A DNA stretch of 64,000 nucleotides from Pseudomonas sp. CFII64. GTDB lineage: Bacteria > Pseudomonadota > Gammaproteobacteria > Pseudomonadales > Pseudomonadaceae. The notes beneath the pieces were generated by a model, which worked only from the letters and a program-made list of their open reading frames with translations, did not search any database and was not told the origin of the DNA. Location: the NCBI RefSeq assembly GCF_000416235.1, contig NZ_ATLO01000004.1:1-64000 (forward strand), in the 5' to 3' direction. Within the stretch, counting starts at the first letter, position 1. Every line of letters starts with the position of its first letter. The translations under genes and the position numbers were made by a program. Positions 46,932-57,181 of this stretch are shown piece by piece.

Positions 46932-47786
46932 ATGTCACTAAATTTCCCGCTGTTGTTAGTCATCGCTGTTTTTGTCTGCGGTCTGCTGGCATTACTCGAT
47001 CTGATCGTCCTGGCGCCTCGTCGCCGGACGGCCATCTCGACGTATCAAGGCAGTGTCACTCAGCCGGACATCGAGGTTGTCGAGCGCCTGAACAAAGAGC
47101 CTTTGCTGGTCGAATACGGCAAATCGTTCTTTCCGGTGCTGTTCATCGTTCTCGTCCTGCGTTCGTTTCTGGTTGAGCCGTTCCAGATTCCTTCGGGCTC
47201 GATGATCCCGACGCTGCGAGTGGGTGATTTCATTCTGGTGAACAAGTTCTCCTACGGCATTCGTTTGCCGGTGCTGGACCAGAAAGTCATTCAGATTGGC
47301 GATCCACAGCGTGGCGATGTAATGGTGTTCCGCTTCCCGAGCGATCCGAGCGTCAACTACATCAAGCGCGTCGTCGGCTTGCCGGGCGACCAGATCCGCT
47401 ACACCAGTGACAAGAAGCTGTTCGTCAATGGTGAGTTGGTGGCCAAGCAGTTGATCGGCACTGAGCCGGGCACGCTGGGCAGCGCGGAGCTTTACAACGA
47501 GAAGCTGGGCGAGGTCGAGCATCAGATCCGTCAGGAAATGACCCGTTATCGGGCGCCACCTGATCGTGAATGGACGGTTCCGGCTGCGCATTACTTCATG
47601 ATGGGCGACAACCGGGACAACTCCAACGACAGCCGTTACTGGGATGATCCGAGTATTCCCAAGGACGAGCTGGGCATGGTTCCGGACAAGAACATTGTCG
47701 GCAAGGCGTTCGCCGTATGGATGAGCTGGCCTGAGCCTAAATTGAGTCACCTGCCCAACTTCTCGCGGGTAGGGTTGATCAAGTAA
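46932..47786 (+). CDS. lepB: Signal peptidase I
   Basis: The 284-residue inner-membrane protein has two N-terminal helices, the catalytic serine in PSGSMIPTL near residue 90 and the general-base lysine in YIKRVVGLPGD near 146. It cleaves Sec and Tat signal peptides. It is coupled to lepA as in most gamma-proteobacteria. Confidence 0.97.
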   Translation: MSLNFPLLLVIAVFVCGLLALLDLIVLAPRRRTAISTYQGSVTQPDIEVVERLNKEPLLVEYGKSFFPVLFIVLVLRSFLVEPFQIPSGSMIPTLRVGDFILVNKFSYGIRLPVLDQKVIQIGDPQRGDVMVFRFPSDPSVNYIKRVVGLPGDQIRYTSDKKLFVNGELVAKQLIGTEPGTLGSAELYNEKLGEVEHQIRQEMTRYRAPPDREWTVPAAHYFMMGDNRDNSNDSRYWDDPSIPKDELGMVPDKNIVGKAFAVWMSWPEPKLSHLPNFSRVGLIK

Positions 47787-47792
47787 TCGATG

Positions 47793-47815
47793 CGGCGCTG
47801 TGTGATACAGCGCCG
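47793..47815 (+). terminator. Hairpin after lepB
   Basis: CGGCGCTG/CAGCGCCG with a seven-base loop lies seven bases past the lepB stop. The following T-run is poor, so it may only slow transcription. Confidence 0.5.
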
Positions 47816-47899
47816 TATGTCATTTGGGCTGGCTCGAATCGGTGTCGCAGTGGAGCAATCCTGTCGACCGCTTTCGACGGGCTATCCTTGAGGTTTCAT

Positions 47900-48277
47900 A
47901 TGAAAGTCGCCGGTTCGCAGAAAGGGTTGTCGTTTGTGGGATGGCTGTTGGCGCTGGCGCTGTTGGCGTTTGTCGTCAATGTGGCCTTCAAGCTGGTCCC
48001 GCATTATCTGGACCACCGGTCGCTCAAGAGCGCCATTGAGGCGGTCGAGACCAATCCTTCGCTGGATATCACCACGGTCAGCGATTTCTACAGTTATGTC
48101 GGTAAAAGCATGCAGGTCAACAGTATTCGGGATTTGGATTTGAACAAGGTGTTAAGTGTGACGGTGGAAAACAACAAGTTTCTCGCCCATTTGAAATACG
48201 AGAAGCGTGAAGCACTGATCCAGAATATCGATCTGGTGGTCAAGTTCGACGACACATTCAGCGTGGGTAAACCGTGA
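47900..48277 (+). CDS. DUF4845 membrane protein
   Basis: The 125-residue protein has one N-terminal helix ([20 protein letters not shown]) and a short soluble domain, as in the DUF4845 family found between lepB and rnc. The function is unknown. The ATG at 47900 has TGAGG upstream. The last four bases overlap rnc. Confidence 0.85.
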   Translation: MKVAGSQKGLSFVGWLLALALLAFVVNVAFKLVPHYLDHRSLKSAIEAVETNPSLDITTVSDFYSYVGKSMQVNSIRDLDLNKVLSVTVENNKFLAHLKYEKREALIQNIDLVVKFDDTFSVGKP

Positions 48278-48963
48278 GCGTTTCGTTGAGTCGCCTGGAG
48301 CGCCAGCTCGGCTATACCTTCAAGGATCAGGAACTGATGGTCCTGGCCCTCACTCACCGCAGCTTTGCCGGGCGCAATAACGAGCGTCTGGAATTCCTCG
48401 GTGACGCCATTCTCAACTTCGTCGCCGGTGAAGCCTTGTTCGACCGCTTCCCACAGGCGCGCGAAGGCCAGTTGTCTCGCCTGCGGGCGCGTCTGGTAAA
48501 AGGCGAAACCCTGGCCGTGCTGGCGCGTGGTTTCGATCTGGGCGAGTACTTGCGTCTGGGTTCCGGCGAACTGAAGAGCGGCGGTTTTCGTCGCGAGTCG
48601 ATTCTTGCCGATGCACTTGAGGCGCTGATTGGTGCGATCTACCTTGATGCCGGCATGGACGCGGCGCGTGAGCGGGTTCTGGACTGGCTCACCACCGAGT
48701 TCGACAGCCTGACGCTGGTCGACACCAACAAAGATCCAAAGACCCGGCTGCAGGAGTTTCTCCAGTCGCGTGCCTGTGACCTGCCGCGTTATGAAGTGGT
48801 GGATATCCAGGGCGAACCGCATTGCCGAACTTTCTTCGTCGAATGTGAGATCACCTTATTGAATGAAAAAAGCCGGGGTCAGGGTGTCAGCCGTCGCATT
48901 GCCGAACAGGTAGCAGCGGCCGCAGCACTCATTGCCCTTGGCGTGGAGAACGGCCATGAATGA
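48274..48963 (+). CDS. rnc: Ribonuclease III
   Basis: The 229-residue protein has the catalytic signature [14 protein letters not shown] near residue 36 and a C-terminal double-stranded RNA-binding domain ([13 protein letters not shown] to the end). It matures rRNA and cleaves structured RNAs. It starts at GTG and overlaps era by eight bp. Confidence 0.97.
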   Translation: MSVSLSRLERQLGYTFKDQELMVLALTHRSFAGRNNERLEFLGDAILNFVAGEALFDRFPQAREGQLSRLRARLVKGETLAVLARGFDLGEYLRLGSGELKSGGFRRESILADALEALIGAIYLDAGMDAARERVLDWLTTEFDSLTLVDTNKDPKTRLQEFLQSRACDLPRYEVVDIQGEPHCRTFFVECEITLLNEKSRGQGVSRRIAEQVAAAAALIALGVENGHE

Positions 48964-49858
48964 TTCAATCGCAACACGCTGTGGCTATGTCGCCATTGTC
49001 GGCCGCCCGAACGTGGGCAAATCCACGCTGCTCAACCATATTCTGGGTCAGAAGCTGGCGATCACTTCGCGCAAGCCGCAGACCACGCGTCACAACATGC
49101 TGGGTATCAAGACCGAAGGCGCCATCCAGGCGGTCTATGTCGATACCCCGGGCATGCACAAGAACGGCGAAAAAGCACTCAACCGCTACATGAACAAGAC
49201 CGCATCAGCCGCGTTGAAAGACGTTGATGTGGTTATTTTCGTGGTTGACCGTACGCGCTGGACCGACGAAGACCAGATGGTGCTGGAGCGCGTGCAGTAC
49301 GTGCAGGGCCCGGTGATCCTGGCGATCAACAAGACCGACCGCCTGGAAGACAAGACCGAGCTGATGCCGCATCTGGAATGGCTGCAGGGGCAGCTGCCCA
49401 ATGCGTCGATCATGCCGATTTCCGCGCAGCACGGGCACAACCTTGAAGCGCTGGAAACCCTGATTGCCAAGCACCTGCCGGAAAACGAGCACTTCTTCCC
49501 GGAAGACCAGATCACTGACCGCAGCAGCCGCTTCCTGGCCGCCGAGCTGGTTCGCGAGAAGATCATGCGGCAGTTGGGTGCCGAGCTGCCGTACCAGATC
49601 ACCGTTGAAATCGAAGAGTTCAAGCAGCAGGGCAAAACCCTGCACATTCACGCCTTGATCCTCGTCGAACGTGATGGCCAGAAGAAAATCATCATTGGCG
49701 ACAAGGGCGAGCGCATCAAGCGCATCGGCACCGACGCGCGCCGCGACATGGAGCTGCTGTTCGACTCCAAGGTCATGCTCAACCTTTGGGTCAAGGTCAA
49801 AGGCGGCTGGTCCGATGACGAGCGCGCCCTGCGTTCGTTGGGCTACGGCGACCTGTAA
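48956..49858 (+). CDS. era: GTPase Era
   Basis: The 300-residue GTPase has G1 GRPNVGKST near residue 15, G3 DTPGMH and G4 NKTD, and a C-terminal KH domain ([13 protein letters not shown]). It assists 30S maturation. The ATG at 48956 overlaps rnc. A longer frame to 48932 is not supported. Confidence 0.97.
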   Translation: MNDSIATRCGYVAIVGRPNVGKSTLLNHILGQKLAITSRKPQTTRHNMLGIKTEGAIQAVYVDTPGMHKNGEKALNRYMNKTASAALKDVDVVIFVVDRTRWTDEDQMVLERVQYVQGPVILAINKTDRLEDKTELMPHLEWLQGQLPNASIMPISAQHGHNLEALETLIAKHLPENEHFFPEDQITDRSSRFLAAELVREKIMRQLGAELPYQITVEIEEFKQQGKTLHIHALILVERDGQKKIIIGDKGERIKRIGTDARRDMELLFDSKVMLNLWVKVKGGWSDDERALRSLGYGDL

Positions 49859-49950
49859 GCTCAATGCCCAATGGTGGAGCCTTCGCTGCGCTCTGCCATG
49901 GGCAGTTACATTCCTGCCTTGTCTTCGCCTCTTTCGAGCCAGCCTGAACA

Positions 49951-50634
49951 ATGAGCGCGCCAATCGGCCAACTTGCTTACGTGTTGCACAGCCGGGCGTA
50001 CCGTGAGAACAGCGCACTCGTCGATTTCCTCACGCCGCAAGGTCGCTTGCGCGCCGTGCTGCGCAGTGCGCGTGGCAAGGCCGGCACCCTGGCGCGTCCG
50101 TTTGTACCGCTGGAGATCGAATTTCGTGGCCGTGGCGAACTGAAGAATGTCGGGCGCATGGAAGCCTCGGGCGTGGCCAGCTGGCTGATAGGCGAGGCGC
50201 TGTTCAGCGGCCTTTACCTCAATGAGCTGATCATTCGCCTGTTGCCCGCCGAAGATCCCCATCCCGCTGTTTTTGATCACTACGCTGCAACTTTGCTGGC
50301 TCTGGCCGAAGGTCGTCCGTTGGAACCGCTGTTGCGTTCTTTCGAATGGCGCCTGCTCGACGATCTCGGCTACGGTTTCGCGCTGGACATGGATATCAAT
50401 GGCGAACCGCTGGCCAGCGACGGCATGTACCGTCTGCAAGTGGACGCCGGCTTGGAGCGGGTGTATCTGTTGCAGCCGGGTCTGTTCCAGGGCGTCGAGC
50501 TGCTGGCCATGGCCGAAGCCGACTGGAGCGCGCCGGGAGCGTTGTCGGCCGCCAAGCGGTTGATGCGTCAGGCATTGGCCGTTCACTTGGGCGGCCGACC
50601 ATTAGTCAGTCGCGAACTGTTTCGCAAGCCATAA
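49951..50634 (+). CDS. recO: DNA repair protein RecO
   Basis: The 227-residue protein has an N-terminal OB fold ([21 protein letters not shown]) and a helical C-terminal domain. The zinc-finger cysteines of some RecO proteins are absent, as in pseudomonads. It loads RecA at gaps with RecR. It follows era by 92 bp. Confidence 0.95.
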   Translation: MSAPIGQLAYVLHSRAYRENSALVDFLTPQGRLRAVLRSARGKAGTLARPFVPLEIEFRGRGELKNVGRMEASGVASWLIGEALFSGLYLNELIIRLLPAEDPHPAVFDHYAATLLALAEGRPLEPLLRSFEWRLLDDLGYGFALDMDINGEPLASDGMYRLQVDAGLERVYLLQPGLFQGVELLAMAEADWSAPGALSAAKRLMRQALAVHLGGRPLVSRELFRKP

Positions 50635-50684
50635 ACAGGCTTTATGCTCACCGACCTGTTCCGCCCATCTTTGAGGAGACACCC

Positions 50685-51431
50685 GTGACTCACAGCACTC
50701 GCATCCTTCTTGGCGTCAATATCGATCACGTCGCCACGTTGCGTCAGGCCCGGGGAACGCGTTACCCGGACCCGGTCAAGGCCGCGCTGGATGCCGAAGA
50801 GGCGGGCGCCGATGGCATCACCGTGCATTTGCGTGAAGACCGCCGCCATATCCAGGAACGTGATGTGCTGCTGCTCAAGGACGTGTTGCAGACGCGCATG
50901 AACTTCGAAATGGGCGTGACCGAGGACATGCTGGCGTTCGCCGGGCGCCTGCGCCCCGCGCATGTCTGTCTGGTGCCGGAAACCCGCCAGGAATTGACCA
51001 CCGAGGGCGGTCTCGACGTCGCAGGTCAGGAAGCGCGCATTCAGGCGGCCGTTGAACGCTTGAGCAAGATTGGCTGTGAAGTGTCGCTGTTCATCGATGC
51101 CGATGAGCGGCAGATCGCCGCGTCCAGGCGTGTGGGTGCGCCGGCCATCGAGTTGCACACCGGCCGGTATGCCGACGCGCAAACCCCGACGGCTGTCGCT
51201 GACGAGCTGCAACGCATTGTTGATGGCGTCGCCTTTGGTCTGGCTGAAGGTTTGATCGTCAACGCCGGGCACGGCCTGCATTACCACAACGTCGAAGCCG
51301 TCGCGGCGATCAAAGGTGTGAACGAGCTGAACATCGGCCACGCGCTGGTGGCTCACGCGCTGTTTGTCGGCTTTAAATCAGCCGTGGCGGAGATGAAGGC
51401 GTTGATTCTGGCGGCGGCTTATAAGGGCTAA
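50685..51431 (+). CDS. pdxJ: Pyridoxine 5'-phosphate synthase
   Basis: The 248-residue TIM-barrel protein has the PdxJ blocks [33 protein letters not shown] and [11 protein letters not shown]. It forms pyridoxine phosphate from aminoacetone phosphate and deoxyxylulose phosphate. The GTG at 50685 has GAGGAG upstream, so the longer frame is rejected. It lies 50 bp after recO. Confidence 0.96.
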   Translation: MTHSTRILLGVNIDHVATLRQARGTRYPDPVKAALDAEEAGADGITVHLREDRRHIQERDVLLLKDVLQTRMNFEMGVTEDMLAFAGRLRPAHVCLVPETRQELTTEGGLDVAGQEARIQAAVERLSKIGCEVSLFIDADERQIAASRRVGAPAIELHTGRYADAQTPTAVADELQRIVDGVAFGLAEGLIVNAGHGLHYHNVEAVAAIKGVNELNIGHALVAHALFVGFKSAVAEMKALILAAAYKG

Positions 51432-51562
51432 AACTGTTCGCTGTAAGGCTCGGCAGGACCGGCCACTTTGTCCGGGAAGGCGTCAGGTATGCCGAGGAAG
51501 ATCTTCAGCGTCTGCACTGGCGTCTTCGGGGACAAGTCCCCTCCTACCGGATCTTCACAAGG

Positions 51563-52522
51563 TCAAGGCTTGCGCCCCACAATCACCGCCCGCATCGGCG
51601 CGGGCAGGCCTTCCACGGTCTTGCTGTGATCTTGCGGATCGAGAAAGTCGCTCAGGGACTGGAAGCGCATCCATTCCGTGCCGCGCTGTTCCTCGACCGT
51701 GGTAACGCTGACGTCCACGCAGCGCACATCGACAAAGCCTGCGCGGCGCAGCCACAGCTCCAGCGCCGGCACCGAAGGCAGGAACCAGACGTTGCGCATC
51801 TGCGAGTAGCGGTCCTCAGGGACCAGCACCTGATGCACGTCGCCTTCGATCACCATGGTTTCCAGCACCAGCTCACCGCCTTTGACCAGGCAATCCTTGA
51901 GCGCCAGCAAGTGATCGATGGGTGACTTGCGGTGATACAGCACGCCCATGGAAAACACTGTGTCGAAGCCTTCCAGCCGTGCTGGCAAATCCTCAAGCGT
52001 GAACGGCAAATGCCAGGCCGGAAGGTCGGGCAGGAAGCGCTGCATGGCCTGGAACTGGCAGAAGAACAGCCAGTTCGGATCGACGCCAATCACGCTGTCA
52101 GCCCCGGCACCAAGCATGCGCCACTGGTAATAACCATTGCCGCAGCCAACATCAAGGACGCGTTTGCCCTTGAGGTCCAGATGCGGGGCAACCCGCGACC
52201 ACTTCCAGTCCGAGCGCCATTCGGTATCCACATGCACGCCGAACACATCGAACGGCCCTTTGCGCCATGGCGACAGGCCTAACAGCGCCTTGCGCACCTG
52301 AGTGCGGGTTTCGCCGTCGCATTCGGCGTCCAGGGTAAAACTGTCCGCCAGATCGACGCGGGTCGGCTTCAAATCGGGCAAGGCATTCAGCGCGCCTTGC
52401 CAGCGTTCCAGATCGCCGTGGCCTTTGGTCATCTTGGTATCTAGCTGCGCTTGCAGGCCGTTGGCCCATTCAGTCAAGGGAGTGCCCGCCAGACGGCGGA
52501 CCAGAGGAGCGAGATCAATCAT
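51563..52522 (-). CDS. cmoB: tRNA U34 carboxymethyltransferase CmoB
   Basis: The 319-residue enzyme has the SAM-like site [15 protein letters not shown] near residue 123. It transfers the carboxymethyl group of carboxy-SAM to 5-hydroxyuridine at tRNA position 34. It overlaps cmoA by four bases. Confidence 0.96.
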   Translation of the reverse strand: MIDLAPLVRRLAGTPLTEWANGLQAQLDTKMTKGHGDLERWQGALNALPDLKPTRVDLADSFTLDAECDGETRTQVRKALLGLSPWRKGPFDVFGVHVDTEWRSDWKWSRVAPHLDLKGKRVLDVGCGNGYYQWRMLGAGADSVIGVDPNWLFFCQFQAMQRFLPDLPAWHLPFTLEDLPARLEGFDTVFSMGVLYHRKSPIDHLLALKDCLVKGGELVLETMVIEGDVHQVLVPEDRYSQMRNVWFLPSVPALELWLRRAGFVDVRCVDVSVTTVEEQRGTEWMRFQSLSDFLDPQDHSKTVEGLPAPMRAVIVGRKP

Positions 52523-53262
52523 GGCAGGGCAATCAACGAGGCAAAGTTAAGGCATTGGAACCAGGGCACCACCTTGGAAAATCCTGCATCAAGCAGGCGC
52601 TGGCGGTGTTCGTCGAGGCTGTCGGGCTTCATCACGTTTTCGATGGCGCTGCGTTTCTGGGCAATTTCCAGTTCGCTGTAGCCATTGGCGCGCTTGAAGG
52701 CGACGTGCAGATCGGTGAGCAGAGCGTGTTCCTGTTCGTCATTGAAGCGCAGCTTCTCCGACAGAATCAGCGCGCCGCCCGGCACCAGTGACTGGCGGAT
52801 ACGGCTTAACAGGCTCAGACGCAGCTCGGGGGCGATGAACTGCAGCGTGAAATTGAGTGCCACCACCGAGGCTGGCTGGAACTCAAGGGCCAGAATATCG
52901 CCTTCGATGACCTGCACCGGCAGCAACTCCTGAAACATCGAGTCCTGTCCATTGAGGTATTCGCGGCAGCGCTCAACCATGGCCGCCGAGTTATCCACAG
53001 CAATGACCTGGCAACCCTCGGTTCGCACATGGCGACGCAAGGCTTGAGTCACGGCACCCAGTGAGCTGCCCAGGTCGTACAGCACGCTATTGGGTTGTGC
53101 GAATTGCGCCGCGAGCACACCAAGATTTTCGACAATCGTCGGATAACCGGGCACCGAGCGCTTGATCATGTCCGGGAACACCCGCACCACGTCCTCGTTG
53201 AAGGCGAAGTCCGGCACCTGGGCAAGGGGCTGGGCGAATAGGCGGTCGGGTTCTTTGCTCAC
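52519..53262 (-). CDS. cmoA: Carboxy-S-adenosylmethionine synthase CmoA
   Basis: The 247-residue protein has [18 protein letters not shown] near residue 58, in the SAM pocket, and the CmoA-specific RSVPGYPTI segment. It makes carboxy-SAM from SAM and prephenate for CmoB. It is the first gene of the cmoAB pair. Confidence 0.96.
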   Translation of the reverse strand: MSKEPDRLFAQPLAQVPDFAFNEDVVRVFPDMIKRSVPGYPTIVENLGVLAAQFAQPNSVLYDLGSSLGAVTQALRRHVRTEGCQVIAVDNSAAMVERCREYLNGQDSMFQELLPVQVIEGDILALEFQPASVVALNFTLQFIAPELRLSLLSRIRQSLVPGGALILSEKLRFNDEQEHALLTDLHVAFKRANGYSELEIAQKRSAIENVMKPDSLDEHRQRLLDAGFSKVVPWFQCLNFASLIALP

Positions 53263-53351
53263 GGCAGTTCCGGCGTAGGGCTGAAAAGTGCGGCATTTTA
53301 GCCAATTCCACGTCAGGGCCCAAACCTCATCTGCGCAGAGTTGGCTAAAAG

Positions 53352-53747
53352 TTACTCATTGACGGTAATCACGCAGTCGAAAGTGCGTTCCGGCGCGACT
53401 TCCGGCGCCCAAGGCTGCTGATAAACCATCATCAGGTGACCGCTGCCAGCGTCGGACGCCTTGTAGCGCCATACCGACTGGCCGGCACTGCCGACCATAT
53501 TTTTGTCTTCAGGGTTGCTGTACACCTCGGGCCCCATGCTGCGCAGGATGCCCTGCGCCGGGTTCTGGATCTGCCAGCGGTAACCGGTGGTCGGCGTGCT
53601 GGGCAGCGTCAGCATCAGGATCTGCCCGGTTTTCAAGGTCAGCGGGCATTCGCTTTGTTTTTCGAGGGTGACGATATGGCGCGGTTGCTGCGCACAGGCA
53701 GCGAGCAGGCACAGGCTTAGCGGGGCGATTAGACGGGCGGGGGTCAT
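53352..53747 (-). CDS. Chagasin-type (I42) cysteine peptidase inhibitor lipoprotein
   Basis: The 131-residue protein has a lipobox (LLAAC near residue 18). The mature part shows the chagasin loops TPTTGYRW near residue 53, a [12 protein letters not shown] loop near 88 and QQPW near 110, which correspond to the NPTTGY, GxxG and RPW loops of the family. It should inhibit papain-like cysteine peptidases. In P. aeruginosa an icp gene of this family also neighbours the AsrA protease gene. No target protease is encoded nearby. Confidence 0.88.
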   Translation of the reverse strand: MTPARLIAPLSLCLLAACAQQPRHIVTLEKQSECPLTLKTGQILMLTLPSTPTTGYRWQIQNPAQGILRSMGPEVYSNPEDKNMVGSAGQSVWRYKASDAGSGHLMMVYQQPWAPEVAPERTFDCVITVNE

Positions 53748-53822
53748 GGAGGCTCCAGTCTCGTTTGACGAGACTGGAGAATAGCCGATTCTGCTGGAAC
53801 GAGGCTGTAGGGCAATTACCTG

Positions 53823-56243
53823 CTAGAACAACACCTTCGCCACATCCGCAAAGCGCTTGGCGAAATGCACGGTGATGCCTTCTTTCAGGTAGTCCGGCAG
53901 TTCTTCGAAGTTGCCACGGTTGGGTTCCGGCAGGATCAGCTCGTTGATCTTCTGCCGACGGGCCGCAATCACCTTCTCCCGCACGCCGCCGATTGGCAGG
54001 ACATGCCCGGTCAGGGTCAGCTCGCCGGTCATCGCCACGCCTTTTTTCGGTGCCTGATTGCGCGCCAGGGACAGCAAGGCGCTGGCCATGGTCACGCCAG
54101 CACTTGGACCGTCCTTGGGCGTCGCGCCTTCGGGTACGTGCAAGTGGACAAAGGCTTCGTCGAAGAAACGCGGGTCGCCGCCAAACTGTTCAAGGTTCGA
54201 GCTGACGTAGCTGTAGGCGATTTCAGCAGACTCCTTCATCACATCGCCCAACTGGCCGGTGAGTTTGAAGCCACGGTTGAGGGTATGAATCCGCGTTGCC
54301 TCGATCGGCAAGGTCGCGCCGCCCATGCTGGTCCAGGCCAGACCCGTGATCACGCCGGTCCCGGACAGGACCTGTTCATTGCGGAACACCGGCATGCCCA
54401 GCGAGGCTTCGAGATCTTTGGGACCGATCTTGATCACCGACTTGGGCTCGTCCAGCAGCTTGACCACGGCCTTGCGCACCACTTTGCTCAGCTGTTTTTC
54501 CAGCTGTCGCACACCGGCTTCTCGGGCATAACCGTCGATCACCGCCCGCAGGGCGTTGTCGCTGATCGCCAGGCTGCCTTTGGACACACCGGCTTTTGCC
54601 AGCTGCTTGGGCCACAGGTGACGCTTGGCGATGGCCAGTTTCTCTTCGGTGATGTAACCGGAGAGGCGAATCACTTCCATCCGGTCGAGCAGCGGGCCGG
54701 GAATCGAGTCGAGAGTGTTGGCGGTGCAGATGAACAGCACTTTGGACAGGTCCAGACGCAGGTCCAGATAATGGTCGAGGAATTCGACGTTCTGTTCCGG
54801 GTCGAGGGTTTCCAGCAGCGCCGAGGCGGGATCGCCCTGGAAACTTTGGCCCATCTTGTCGATTTCATCGAGCATGATGACCGGGTTCATCACTTCCATG
54901 TCCTTGAGCGCCTGCACCAGCTTGCCCGGTTGGGCACCGATGTAGGTGCGACGGTGGCCCTTGATCTCTGCTTCATCGCGCATGCCGCCGACACTGAAAC
55001 GATAGAACGGCCGGCCCAGGGATTCGGCAATGGAACGGCCGACACTGGTTTTACCGACGCCCGGCGGACCGACCAGCAGCACAATGGAGCCGCTGATCTC
55101 GCCTTTATAAGCGCCGACCGCGAGGAATTCGAGGATGCGCGCCTTGATGTCATCCAGACCCGCGTGATGCTGGTCGAGCACCTTGCGGGCGTGCTTGAGG
55201 TCCAGCTTGTCCTTGCCGAACACACCCCACGGCACCGAGCTGGCCCAGTCCAGGTAATTGCGGGTAACGGCATATTCCGGCGAGCCGGTTTCCAGCACCT
55301 TGAGCTTGCCGATTTCCTCGTCGATGCGCTTGCGCGCCTGCGGCGGCAGGGTTTTGCCTTCCAGGCGGGCTTCGAACTGTTCGATGTCGGCGCTGCGGTC
55401 ATCTTTGCTCAGGCCCAGCTCTTGCTGAATGACCTTGAGTTGCTCCTTGAGGAAGAACTCGCGCTGGTGTTCGCCGATCTTGCGGTTCACCTCGGCAGAG
55501 ATTTCCTTCTGCAGGCGCGCCACTTCAACTTCCTTGCGCAGCATCGGCAAGACTTTTTCCATGCGCTTGAGCATGGGCACGCAATCGAGCACTTGTTGCA
55601 GCTCGACGCCGGTCGCCGAGGTCAGCGCTGCGGCGAAGTCGGTCAGCGGCGACGGATCGTTGGGGCTGAAGCGATTGAGATAGTTCTTCAACTCTTCGCT
55701 GTACAGCGGGTTGAGCGGCAGCAGCTCCTTGATCGCGTTGATCAGGGCCATGCCATACGCTTTGACCTCATCGGTCGGCTCATTGGGCTGATGCGGGTAC
55801 TCGACTTCCACCAGGTACGGCGGGCGATGATGCTTCAGCCAGGTCTTGATGCGCACCCGGCTCAGGCCCTGGGCGACAAACTGCAGCTTGCCGTTTTCGC
55901 GACTGGCGTGGTGCACCTTCACCAGCGTGCCGTATTCGGGCAATGCGTCGGTATTGAAGTGACGCGGGTCTTCCGGCGGGGTGTCCATGAAGAACAGCGC
56001 CAGGGAGTGGTGCTCGGACTTGCTCACCAATTCCAGCGTTTCGGCCCACGGCTCTTCATTGACGATGACCGGCAACACCTGTGCCGGGAAGAAAGGGCGG
56101 TTGTGAATCGGGATGATATAGACCTTGTCCGGCAGGTTCTGCCCAGGCAAGGCGAGCGAGGTGCTGGTGGAACTCAGGGTTACTTCGTGCTCAGCGTCTA
56201 CTTCATCTGGCAAATCGTGTGAGTCTGCTTGCTGGTCGCTCAT
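53823..56243 (-). CDS. asrA: AsrA-type Lon family ATP-dependent protease
   Basis: The 806-residue protein has a LAN substrate-binding domain, an AAA+ module with GPPGVGKTS near residue 393 and a C-terminal protease domain with dyad Ser714 (DGPSAGVT) and Lys757 (VREKVIAA). Its place beside the chagasin gene, in the algU-lepA neighbourhood, matches the second Lon of P. aeruginosa, AsrA, rather than the clpX-linked Lon. It is induced by stress there. The ATG at 56243 is chosen over an upstream frame. A sigma-32-type promoter precedes it. Confidence 0.92.
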   Translation of the reverse strand: MSDQQADSHDLPDEVDAEHEVTLSSTSTSLALPGQNLPDKVYIIPIHNRPFFPAQVLPVIVNEEPWAETLELVSKSEHHSLALFFMDTPPEDPRHFNTDALPEYGTLVKVHHASRENGKLQFVAQGLSRVRIKTWLKHHRPPYLVEVEYPHQPNEPTDEVKAYGMALINAIKELLPLNPLYSEELKNYLNRFSPNDPSPLTDFAAALTSATGVELQQVLDCVPMLKRMEKVLPMLRKEVEVARLQKEISAEVNRKIGEHQREFFLKEQLKVIQQELGLSKDDRSADIEQFEARLEGKTLPPQARKRIDEEIGKLKVLETGSPEYAVTRNYLDWASSVPWGVFGKDKLDLKHARKVLDQHHAGLDDIKARILEFLAVGAYKGEISGSIVLLVGPPGVGKTSVGRSIAESLGRPFYRFSVGGMRDEAEIKGHRRTYIGAQPGKLVQALKDMEVMNPVIMLDEIDKMGQSFQGDPASALLETLDPEQNVEFLDHYLDLRLDLSKVLFICTANTLDSIPGPLLDRMEVIRLSGYITEEKLAIAKRHLWPKQLAKAGVSKGSLAISDNALRAVIDGYAREAGVRQLEKQLSKVVRKAVVKLLDEPKSVIKIGPKDLEASLGMPVFRNEQVLSGTGVITGLAWTSMGGATLPIEATRIHTLNRGFKLTGQLGDVMKESAEIAYSYVSSNLEQFGGDPRFFDEAFVHLHVPEGATPKDGPSAGVTMASALLSLARNQAPKKGVAMTGELTLTGHVLPIGGVREKVIAARRQKINELILPEPNRGNFEELPDYLKEGITVHFAKRFADVAKVLF

Positions 56244-56273
56244 GGGGCACCTGCACAATTGAACATGGCTCTT

Positions 56274-56303
56274 AGATGGGGCGATGTCGCTCAGGTTTCA
56301 ATG
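56274..56303 (-). promoter_or_regulatory. Sigma-32-type promoter of asrA
   Basis: On the minus strand TTGAAA (56301-56296), 14 bases, then CCCCATCT (56281-56274) match the heat-shock consensus CTTGAAA-N13/17-CCCCATNT. It lies about 30 bp upstream of the asrA start. Confidence 0.75.
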
Positions 56304-56509
56304 GCTGCGGTCGATAGCATTTGTGAAGGGGATAAAAACAAGGCGTTGGGCCATCAATAATCCGCCTCGCGCTGATCAACGGACGCTTACGGCGCCTGAC
56401 TTTTTTATGCGTGAACCTCCGTGCCGCCGCGACAATTAGCCTGCGACGGGCACTTCGATGCCAAGGCTGGCGCTCTTATTACCGGCTTGCCGTTGCGGAC
56501 TGACACTGT

Positions 56510-57181
56510 ATGAACACACTTCTATCTTTTCTGATCCTGCCGGCGATTTGCGCGATGTGCATGGGTTCAGCGTCGGCGGCGACGTTGACTGCGCAGTTGA
56601 TCAATCAAAACGGCAAACCGTTGGTCGGCGCGGTACTGACCCTGCAAGGTGCGGCAGGCAGGCCCGCCGTAGCGCTCAAGGCCGACATGGACCAGCGCGA
56701 CAAGGAATTCGTCCCGCATGTGCTGGCCGTGCGAACGGGCACTGCGGTCAAATTCCCCAACAGCGACAACATCCGTCATCAGGTGTATTCCTTCTCGCCC
56801 GCCAAACGCTTTGAACTGCGGTTGTATGGCGGCACTCCGTCTGATCCGCTGCTGTTTGATAAACCCGGCGTCGTGGTGCTGGGCTGTAATATTCACGACT
56901 GGATGCTCGGTTATATCTATGTCACCGATGATCCCTGGTTTGCCGTCAGCGACAGCAATGGCAACGTGACGCTCGATCAACTTCCGGCCGGCCGGTACGT
57001 CGCAACACTTTGGCATCCGAAGGTTGCTGACATGCAGCCTGTATCCGGGGGGGATATGGACGTTCCGGCTTCAGGTCTGACCCGGCGCTTCAGTCTGGCG
57101 GTGGAAAGCAGCGATGACCCACCCGTCGCCCCGGCCCCCACGACGTTTGGCGATGCCTTTCACAAGGCGGCCCATGAATGA
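56510..57181 (+). CDS. Periplasmic cupredoxin (methylamine utilisation-like protein)
   Basis: The 223-residue protein has a signal peptide (cleavage near ASA, residue 23) and a cupredoxin fold. The type I copper ligands are His90 (RHQVYSF), Cys126, His129 and Met132 (CNIHDWM). It is annotated in relatives as a methylamine utilisation protein, but no amine dehydrogenase lies nearby. The last four bases overlap the c-di-GMP gene (ATGA). It could relay redox state to that sensor, which is inference. Confidence 0.85.
   Translation: MNTLLSFLILPAICAMCMGSASAATLTAQLINQNGKPLVGAVLTLQGAAGRPAVALKADMDQRDKEFVPHVLAVRTGTAVKFPNSDNIRHQVYSFSPAKRFELRLYGGTPSDPLLFDKPGVVVLGCNIHDWMLGYIYVTDDPWFAVSDSNGNVTLDQLPAGRYVATLWHPKVADMQPVSGGDMDVPASGLTRRFSLAVESSDDPPVAPAPTTFGDAFHKAAHE

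Noticed and set aside
51432..51562. REPIN between pdxJ and cmoB
   Set aside because: GGGGAC-AAG-TCCCC is a short hairpin with a CTCCTAC edge, but a second arm is not clear enough to call it.
53865..56222. 785-codon open frame antisense to asrA
   Set aside because: Shadow of the Lon-family gene, with no recognisable domain.
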